Assembly (NCBI GenBank): GCA_001421095.1
Contig: LIIK01000016.1
Location: 1-49,748 of the forward strand
DNA from: Candidatus [Bacteroides] periocalifornicus
GTDB lineage: Bacteria; Bacteroidota; Bacteroidia; Bacteroidales; CAJPTX01
Direction: 5' to 3'
Length of the DNA: 49,748 nucleotides
Both the position numbers and the translations under genes were made by a program. The notes below the pieces were generated by a model. That model did no database searches and was not told where the DNA came from. It saw only the letters and a list, made by a program, of their open reading frames with translations. Positions 44,345-49,748 of the stretch are shown here, piece by piece. Numbering within the stretch: position 1 is the stretch's first letter; each line of letters opens with the position of its first letter.

Positions 44345-45547
44345 CTAGCAGGCTTCTAGCCCAAGCTCTAAGTCAGCTATTATATCCTTGGCATCCTCCA
44401 GCCCCACAGATAGGCGCACCAGCCCATCGGTAATATGGCTAGCCGCCCGTTCCTCTGGGGTGTAAGGGGAGTGCGTCATGCTGGCAGGGTGTTGGATAAG
44501 GGTCTCGGTATCGCCAAGGCTCACGGCCAACGAGCACAGCTTCACCGCATTCATAAGCCGTTTACCAGCCTCCATCCCCCCCTTGAGCTCAAAGGCGATC
44601 ATTGCCCCTGGGAGTGCCATTTGCCGCTTGGCCAAATCATACTGCGCAAAGCTCTTCAGCCCAGGGTATTGCACAGACTCTACCTTTGGATGCTTTTCTA
44701 GGAACTCTGCCACCTGCTGCGCATTGGCGCAGTGCCGATCCATACGGATAGGGAGGGTTTTCATCCCGCGCCCGATTAGGTAGGCCTCAAAGGGCCCTAG
44801 GCAGGCCCCAGTCATATCCTTTATCCCCACAAACCGTACCTGCTCTATGAACTCATGCTTACCCACCACAAAGCCCGCCACCACATCGCCGTGCCCATTG
44901 AGGTACTTGGTTGCGGAATGCACCACCACATCGGCCCCAAGCTCTAGCGGGCGTTGTAGGTATGGAGTGCAGTAGGTGTTGTCCACGTAAATCTGGATGG
45001 CAGGGTTCACCGCATGCACCCCCTTAGCAATCACCTCAATATCGGTAATATACATATTGGGATTGGCCGGGGTTTCCAGATACACCACCTTGGTGTTCGG
45101 GCGAAGAGCCTCTAGCACATTTTGGGGATCGCGCGTATCCACAAAAGTCGTCTCCACACCAAACCGCGTCAGCCCGTGATTCAAAAAGGCAAAGGTGCAA
45201 CCGTAGAGGGTCTGCGCTGCCACCACATGCCCGCCTGCCGACAGGCTTGTCCAGAGCGCCGCCGTTATCGCCCCCATGCCGCTAGACGTAGAGACGCAAT
45301 CCTCAGCCCCCTCGAGGTTGGCCAGTCGCTGCTCTATTTCCGTAGCATTCGGATTGCCGAGACGGGTATAGATATACCCCCCCTCCTCCAGCGCAAAGCG
45401 CCGACCACCCTGCTCAGCAGAGTCGAACACAAAGGTCGAAGTCTGGTAGATTGGGGTTGCCAATGCACCATACTGATTCTTAATATGCCCCGCATGTATA
45501 GCTCGGGTAGCAAAGCCCAGCCTTTCACCCTTCTTAGCACTTTCCAT
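44345..45547 (-). CDS. mgl: Methionine gamma-lyase
   Basis: This PLP enzyme splits L-methionine to 2-oxobutyrate, ammonia and methanethiol. The 400-residue protein shows the Cys/Met-metabolism fold: TRAIHAG near the start, YIYTRLGNPN near 58, STSSGMGAI near 87, VDNTYCTPYLQRPLELGAD near 188 and the PLP lysine at about 214 in HSATKYLNGHGDVV. Most telling is LYGCTFAF at 114-121: the Tyr-Gly-Cys with Cys117 corresponds to the active-site Cys116 of Pseudomonas putida methionine gamma-lyase, where cystathionine synthases have other residues. The start is the ATG at 45547; the frame upstream crosses the terminator at 45597-45626. No -7 element is seen between that terminator and the gene. Confidence 0.87.
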   Translation of the reverse strand: MESAKKGERLGFATRAIHAGHIKNQYGALATPIYQTSTFVFDSAEQGGRRFALEEGGYIYTRLGNPNATEIEQRLANLEGAEDCVSTSSGMGAITAALWTSLSAGGHVVAAQTLYGCTFAFLNHGLTRFGVETTFVDTRDPQNVLEALRPNTKVVYLETPANPNMYITDIEVIAKGVHAVNPAIQIYVDNTYCTPYLQRPLELGADVVVHSATKYLNGHGDVVAGFVVGKHEFIEQVRFVGIKDMTGACLGPFEAYLIGRGMKTLPIRMDRHCANAQQVAEFLEKHPKVESVQYPGLKSFAQYDLAKRQMALPGAMIAFELKGGMEAGKRLMNAVKLCSLAVSLGDTETLIQHPASMTHSPYTPEERAASHITDGLVRLSVGLEDAKDIIADLELGLEAC

Positions 45548-45579
45548 ATTACGCAGATCCTTGAATGAATGCACTCCGT

Positions 45580-45626
45580 AAAAAACGAAAAAAAACGGGA
45601 GGAACACCCCTGCGGATGTTCCTCCC
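45580..45626 (-). terminator. Intrinsic terminator after the mmdA operon
   Basis: GGGAGGAACA (45597-45606) pairs with 45617-45626. On the - strand it is followed by two long T-runs split by CG. It ends the decarboxylase transcript about 5 bases past the gcdB stop and lies only about 35 bases upstream of the mgl start. Confidence 0.9.
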
Positions 45627-45631
45627 CAATC

Positions 45632-46852
45632 TTACTGCAGGAAGCTCAAAAGCACCCCAGCCGCCACCGCGCTACCGATAACCCCAGCCACATTCGGCCC
45701 CATAGCGTGCATGAGGAGGTGGTTGGTTTTATCGTACTCCAACCCAATGACCTGCGAAATACGGGCACTGTCTGGCACAGCCGAGACCCCCGCATTGCCA
45801 ATGAGCGGGTTGATCTTGTTGCCCTTCTTCAGGAACAGGTTCATGAACTTGACGAAAAGGATTCCCGAGGCCGTGGCCAGCAGGAAAGAGAAGGCCCCCA
45901 GGCAGAAGATGAGCAGCGAGCGGGTAGATAGGAAGCCCTTGTTCACCATCTCCCCAGTCACAGGGTCAGCCACCATGCGCACAGCCTGCGTGGAGGCCCC
46001 CACAGTAAGCCCCAGTAGCATGGTGACGATGTCGATGAGCGGCCCTTTAGCCGTATCAGCCAGCCGTTTCGTTACCCCGCTTTCCTTTAGCAGGTTGCCG
46101 AAGAATAGCATCCCGAGCAGCGGGAGTCCAGACGGCACCAACAGCAGGGTAAGCAGCACCCCTATAATCGGGAACATCACCTTCTCCAGCTTGCTCACCT
46201 TGCGGGGCGGGCGCATACGTATCACCCTCTCTTTCTTGGTGGTAAGGAGCCGCATGAGCGGTGGCTGGAATACGGGGATCAAGGCCATATAGGAGTAGGC
46301 CGAGATGGCGATAGCCCCCATGAGCTCAGGCGCCAGCTTAGAGGAGAGGAAGATAGCCGTTGGACCATCGGCCCCCCCAATAATCCCTATAGCCCCAGCC
46401 TCGGCAAACGAGAATTCGCCCGTGAGGATAGCAATGATGTAGGCTCCGAAAATGCCGAACTGCGCAGCCGCCCCTATCAGCAGGAGCTTAGGGTTCGCTA
46501 TCAGGTTTGAGAAGTCTGTCATCGCCCCTATCCCCAAGAATATCAATGGGGGGTAGAAGCCCTTCACCACCCCGAAATAGAGGTAGCTAAGCACAGAACC
46601 CGGCTCGTAGATCCCTATCTGGTAGCCCTCTACGAAAGGAATATTGCCGAGTATGATACCGAAGCCAATCGGCACTAGCAGCAGCGGCTCAAACTCTTTG
46701 GCCACGCCCAGGTAGAGAAACCCGCACGCTACCAGGATCATTATCAGGTTCGGCCACTCCATGTTGGCCAATCCCGTGATATTCCAGAATATACCCAGGT
46801 GCTCGGCCAGAAAGCCGAAGAAACCCTGAGAATCAAGAAGAATGTTCAGCAT
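45632..46852 (-). CDS. gcdB: Sodium-translocating decarboxylase beta subunit
   Basis: This 406-residue inner-membrane protein releases CO2 from carboxybiotin and pumps sodium outward. It has about ten membrane helices. Family blocks are complete: IGIIGGADGPTAIFLSSKLAP near 160-180, with the sodium-site Asp of GADGP, then YSYMALIPVFQPP near 195, LLGLTVGAS, and the C-terminal NPLIGNAGVSAVPDSARISQ near 345-365. It overlaps nothing and follows the biotin carrier by 3 bases. Names in use include oadB, gcdB and mmdB, which sequence alone cannot separate. The MmdA-type carboxyltransferase in the operon favours the methylmalonyl-CoA decarboxylase assignment. Confidence 0.93.
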   Translation of the reverse strand: MLNILLDSQGFFGFLAEHLGIFWNITGLANMEWPNLIMILVACGFLYLGVAKEFEPLLLVPIGFGIILGNIPFVEGYQIGIYEPGSVLSYLYFGVVKGFYPPLIFLGIGAMTDFSNLIANPKLLLIGAAAQFGIFGAYIIAILTGEFSFAEAGAIGIIGGADGPTAIFLSSKLAPELMGAIAISAYSYMALIPVFQPPLMRLLTTKKERVIRMRPPRKVSKLEKVMFPIIGVLLTLLLVPSGLPLLGMLFFGNLLKESGVTKRLADTAKGPLIDIVTMLLGLTVGASTQAVRMVADPVTGEMVNKGFLSTRSLLIFCLGAFSFLLATASGILFVKFMNLFLKKGNKINPLIGNAGVSAVPDSARISQVIGLEYDKTNHLLMHAMGPNVAGVIGSAVAAGVLLSFLQ

Positions 46853-46855
46853 GGC

Positions 46856-47293
46856 CTATTCCCCCAGCGTTACCAGCGGATCGCCCTCCATCACCTGGTC
46901 GTTCACCGCCACGTGCAGCTTCACCACATGCCCATCCCTATCTGCCTCTATGCTATTCTCCATCTTCATCGCCTCCAGCACCAGGAGCACATCGCCCTGC
47001 TTCACCGCATCGCCCTCCTTGCACTTCACCGTGAGAATTACACCCGGCAGAGGGGAGACAATGGCACCAGCACCCACTGCGCCGGCACCCGCTCGTTTTG
47101 CCACTGGAGTCGCGTTGGGTGTTTCTGCCTTGGGTGCTGGGCGGGGAACCACTGGCTTAGATGCCGTGCCCGCCATTGGGATGTCCACATGGTAGGGAAC
47201 ACCATTCACCTCAACCTCTGCCCCCGAGTCCGTCACTTCCTTCACGTTCACCTCGTAGGTAACGTTATCTATCTTGTAGGTGTACTTTTCCAC
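46856..47293 (-). CDS. Biotin carboxyl carrier subunit
   Basis: The 145-residue protein has an N-terminal beta domain (1-40), a flexible Ala/Pro/Gly linker (about 43-77), and a biotinyl domain with the acceptor Lys at 110 in LEAMKMEN. It shuttles CO2 between the carboxyltransferase MmdA and the membrane subunit GcdB. Biotin attachment needs a BirA ligase encoded elsewhere. Length and linker are usual for GcdC/MmdC proteins. The gene precedes gcdB by 3 bases. Confidence 0.93.
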   Translation of the reverse strand: MEKYTYKIDNVTYEVNVKEVTDSGAEVEVNGVPYHVDIPMAGTASKPVVPRPAPKAETPNATPVAKRAGAGAVGAGAIVSPLPGVILTVKCKEGDAVKQGDVLLVLEAMKMENSIEADRDGHVVKLHVAVNDQVMEGDPLVTLGE

Positions 47294-47412
47294 AATCGTA
47301 ACAGTCTAAATTGAACGAAAACACCGCAAGCCCTACGCTGCCATACGGTAGACCCCTTTGAGCCTTTTCCTAGTGCTAGCGAACATGGCCATACGGATTG
47401 AAAATACCCTTG

Positions 47413-47862
47413 TTACCGCATGAGCCTATTATTCAGCACCGTGTAGACCTTGCTGCTCCAGGGTGAATAGCGGCGCGAGATCTGCTCTATCGTAAGGTTC
47501 ACCATCTCCTCATCGCGCAGGTTCAACGCATGCTCATGGAGCGCCATAGAGATGGCCACCACCACAGCATCGCGATCCTTGGGCCGCGGCATGCGTTTAG
47601 CCTCCTTAGCCACGCCCGGTGTAGCCGAGCTACCCCACTTCATATTCACCAGCCGACTCACTAGGATGAAGACGATGCTAAGCACAGCCAGCGCGCTAAG
47701 CACCACGCTCATGGCTATCACCGTAATCCCTATACCATCGGGGTCATGCTCCAGGAATTTCTCCTGTACGCTTTGTGTTGAGGCCTCCATCTGGCTCACC
47801 GCCATGGTATCCTCCACAGCCAATAGCCCACCATCGGGCTGGAGTACGTACTGAGTATTCAT
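47413..47862 (-). CDS. OadG-like decarboxylase gamma/delta subunit
   Basis: The 149-residue protein has one membrane helix (about 44-70: IGITVIAMSVVLSALAVLSI, then FILVSRLVN) and a cytoplasmic tail ending RRYSPWSSKVYTVLNNRLM, the pattern of the OadG/MmdD small subunit that holds the pump together. It has a 40-residue N-terminal lead before the helix, longer than in many OadG proteins. The gene is 9 bases after the mmdA stop and 119 bases before the biotin carrier gene, a gap with no recognisable promoter or gene. Confidence 0.8.
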   Translation of the reverse strand: MNTQYVLQPDGGLLAVEDTMAVSQMEASTQSVQEKFLEHDPDGIGITVIAMSVVLSALAVLSIVFILVSRLVNMKWGSSATPGVAKEAKRMPRPKDRDAVVVAISMALHEHALNLRDEEMVNLTIEQISRRYSPWSSKVYTVLNNRLMR

Positions 47863-47871
47863 ACCACTATG

Positions 47872-49440
47872 CTATAGAGGGAGATTCGTATGCTTCTTGG
47901 GTGGCATCAGATCCTTCTTGCTCTGCAGCATTTGCAGTGCCCGAACCACCCTAAAGCGCGTATTGCTGGGCTGTATCACATCATCTACATAGCCATTACG
48001 AGCCGCAGTGTAGGGATTCGCAAATTTTTCCACGTACTCCGCGGTCTTCTCGGCTATGAATTGCTTGCGCACCTCCTCGCTCTCTAGGGCCTTGAGCTCC
48101 TTGCCGTAGAGGATCTCTATGGCACCATTAGGCCCCATCACGGCAATCTCCGCCGACGGCCACACATAGTTCACATCGCCCTGAAGCCCCTTGCTGCTCA
48201 TCACTATGTAGGCCCCACCGTAGGCCTTGCGGAGTATCACCGTAACCTTGGGAACCGTAGCCTCACCGTAGGCAAACAGCAGCTTCGCACCGTGCTGGAT
48301 GAGTGCCCCATACTCCTGCCCGCTCCCGGGGAGAAAACCGGGTACATCCACCAGCGTCACCAGTGGGATGTTGAACGCATCGCAAAAACGCACAAAGCGC
48401 GCCGCCTTGCGAGACGCATTGATATCCAAAACCCCCGCCATCACACTGGGCTGATTCGCCACAATACCCACCGACATGCCATCGAGCCGTGCGAAACCCA
48501 CCACGATGTTCTTCGCGTAGTTCGAGTGGATCTCAAAGAACCGGCCATCGTCCACCACCGCGTGGATCACCTCCATCACATCGTAGGGCTTATTCGAATC
48601 CTCGGGGATTATCGCATTCAGGCTCTCTTCCAGCCGGTCGATCCTATCGTTGCACACCTCCCGGGGCGCATCCTCCAGATTGTTCTGCGGGATGTACGAG
48701 ATGAGCTCGCGCACCATGGCGAAAGCCTCTTCCTCGGTCTCGCTCACCAGCGAAGCCACCCCAGACTTGCTCGAGTGCATAGTAGCCCCCCCGAGCGCCT
48801 CTGCGGTTATCTGTTCGCCCGTTACGGTCTTCACCACCTTCGGACCCGTCACAAACATGTTGCTCGTGCCCTTATTCATCAAAATGAAGTCCGTGAGCGC
48901 AGGGGAATAGACCGCGCCGCCTGCGCAGGGGCCCAGGATCATGCTTATCTGCGGCACCACACCGCTAGCTTTAATATTGCGTTCAAAGATCTCCGAGTAG
49001 CCCACCAGGCTTCCGACCCCCTCCTGGATTCGCGCCCCGCCGCTATCGATGATCCCGATAACGGGCGCCCCGTTCTTAAGCGCCATATCCATCACCTTGC
49101 AGATCTTCTGCGCGCAGGTGTAGGAAAGCGAGCCGCCGTAGATGGTGAAATCCTGCGAATAGACGTAGACCACTCTACCGCCTATGGTGCCATGCCCTGT
49201 AACCACCCCGTCGCCCAGGGTCGCCTTCTCTGGATCCATGCCGAAGTCCGTGCACCGGTGGGTTACGAACATGTCGAACTCCTCAAAGCTCCCCTCATCC
49301 AGGAGCATGGCTATACGTTCTCTCGCCGTGTATTTCCCCTTCTCATGCTGCTCCGCCACCCGCTTCTCGCCACCTGCTTGCCGCGCTTCCTTCCGCTTCT
49401 CCACTAGCTCGTGGATCTTCTTCTCCTGTATCCCACTCAT
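47872..49440 (-). CDS. mmdA: Methylmalonyl-CoA decarboxylase alpha subunit (carboxyltransferase)
   Basis: MmdA moves the carboxyl group of (S)-methylmalonyl-CoA to biotin in the sodium-pumping decarboxylase. The 522-residue protein has two crotonase-type halves with the family blocks GGKRVAEQHEKGKYTARERI-like lead, DSGGARIQEGVGSLVGYSEIF near 130, GPCAGGAVYSPALTDF near 168, VDVPGFLPGSGQEYGALIQHGA near 390, and RKAYGGAYIVMSSKGLQGD near 430, each given here by its key residues. The ATG at 49440 (MSGIQEKKI) fits the family length; the frame upstream adds 31 unrelated residues. Similar carboxyltransferases use propionyl-CoA; the MmdA role rests on its GcdB and OadG partners. The epimerase gene mce, often its neighbour in Bacteroidales, is not seen in the 308 bases upstream. 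Confidence 0.92.
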   Translation of the reverse strand: MSGIQEKKIHELVEKRKEARQAGGEKRVAEQHEKGKYTARERIAMLLDEGSFEEFDMFVTHRCTDFGMDPEKATLGDGVVTGHGTIGGRVVYVYSQDFTIYGGSLSYTCAQKICKVMDMALKNGAPVIGIIDSGGARIQEGVGSLVGYSEIFERNIKASGVVPQISMILGPCAGGAVYSPALTDFILMNKGTSNMFVTGPKVVKTVTGEQITAEALGGATMHSSKSGVASLVSETEEEAFAMVRELISYIPQNNLEDAPREVCNDRIDRLEESLNAIIPEDSNKPYDVMEVIHAVVDDGRFFEIHSNYAKNIVVGFARLDGMSVGIVANQPSVMAGVLDINASRKAARFVRFCDAFNIPLVTLVDVPGFLPGSGQEYGALIQHGAKLLFAYGEATVPKVTVILRKAYGGAYIVMSSKGLQGDVNYVWPSAEIAVMGPNGAIEILYGKELKALESEEVRKQFIAEKTAEYVEKFANPYTAARNGYVDDVIQPSNTRFRVVRALQMLQSKKDLMPPKKHTNLPL

Positions 49441-49748
49441 TGCTTGCAGTTTTAGTGTTTTAAACACACCTCTCAGCCTCTTTCGTTTAGGCCGATGCGA
49501 AATACCTCCGTTTCTGCGTCCCCTCCATCGCAATGCGGTACGCCGCTACCCTAATATTCCCCCCCAAAAAAAGCGCCATGCGGAACTCTGGCATCGCCCC
49601 CACCAAAATCCCCATTCGCCCCCATCCATCAATAACGCCAGAATTCGGGAAAAATATGCCATTCCCCCGCATTCCACCGCACTCTACCACCCTGCATATG
49701 ACCATGAAGAATATCCTAGCGAACTGATAGACAATGATATTCTTCTCT
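49441..49748. other. Upstream region of mmdA, window edge
   Basis: There is no gene I can support in these 308 bases. Short open frames on both strands are low-complexity and share no family pattern. I find no clear - strand TAnnTTTG element, so the mmdA promoter may be a variant or lie beyond the window. Confidence 0.5.

Noticed and set aside
48292..49407. A 371-codon open frame on the + strand
   Set aside because: It is wholly antisense to mmdA, whose family match is strong, and its translation is His/Arg-rich with no family pattern.

Overview
The window is a chromosomal segment of a member of the Bacteroidota, most likely order Bacteroidales and possibly a Porphyromonadaceae-type lineage. 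The evidence is the recurrent Bacteroidota -7 promoter element TAnnTTTG upstream of many genes, generally weak Shine-Dalgarno sites, a type IX secretion (T9SS) sorting-domain protein, SusC-like/TonB outer-membrane proteins with DUF4876 and DUF6850 partners, a GT3-type glycogen synthase, an OmpH-family lipoprotein, and a methylmalonyl-CoA decarboxylase (sodium pump) operon. The sequence is moderately GC-rich and densely coding on both strands. I see no phage, no CRISPR array and no intact insertion sequence. The species cannot be named from sequence alone.

Layout. 1-3.3 kb (+): thiE-thiG (thiamine), a repeat-filled gap, then purS and a lysophospholipid acyltransferase. 3.3-7.4 kb: tlyA (-) diverges from mnmD (+), followed by an outer-membrane barrel and nadE. 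7.5-11.8 kb (-): one 1413-residue polypeptide joining a glycogen synthase to an alpha-glucan phosphorylase. 12-14.9 kb (+): a DEAD-box helicase, an OmpH-like lipoprotein, a FtsB/DivIC protein and tRNA-Val(UAC). 15.3-20 kb (-): a pRiA4b ORF3-like gene, miaA and a family-2 glycosyltransferase as one operon, then a YfiR-domain histidine kinase. 20.2-23.7 kb (+): a RecB/AddA-like helicase-nuclease. 23.9-26.8 kb (-): pspC-padR-pspC. 27.3-29.7 kb (-): an outer-membrane TonB-type barrel broken by one frameshift, divergent from a LuxR-type regulator. 31.1-41.7 kb (-): TonB receptor, DUF4876 lipoprotein, DUF6850 barrel and a large T9SS cargo protein. 42-45.6 kb (-): methionine gamma-lyase, EamA transporter and a glycosidase-like lipoprotein. 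45.6-49.4 kb (-): mmdA, oadG-like, biotin carrier and gcdB.

How genes work together. The mmdA operon would decarboxylate (S)-methylmalonyl-CoA and export sodium, as in propionate-forming fermentation. Methionine gamma-lyase next to it gives 2-oxobutyrate, itself a propionate precursor, plus methanethiol and ammonia. The synthase-phosphorylase fusion would both build and degrade alpha-glucan. The TonB-DUF4876-DUF6850-T9SS block looks like a surface uptake or binding system whose ligand is unknown. It has its own promoter and a roughly 250-nt leader with paired segments.

Most worth a second look: NadE has lost recognisable Glu and Lys residues of its glutaminase triad; the glycogen synthase-phosphorylase fusion; the DUF4876/DUF6850 surface block with its structured leader; a histidine kinase whose ATP-binding domain looks degenerate; PadR between two PspC paralogues; a perfect 29-bp inverted repeat at 27.1 kb whose core recurs at the start of the window; and a single-base frameshift in the barrel gene at 28.0 kb.
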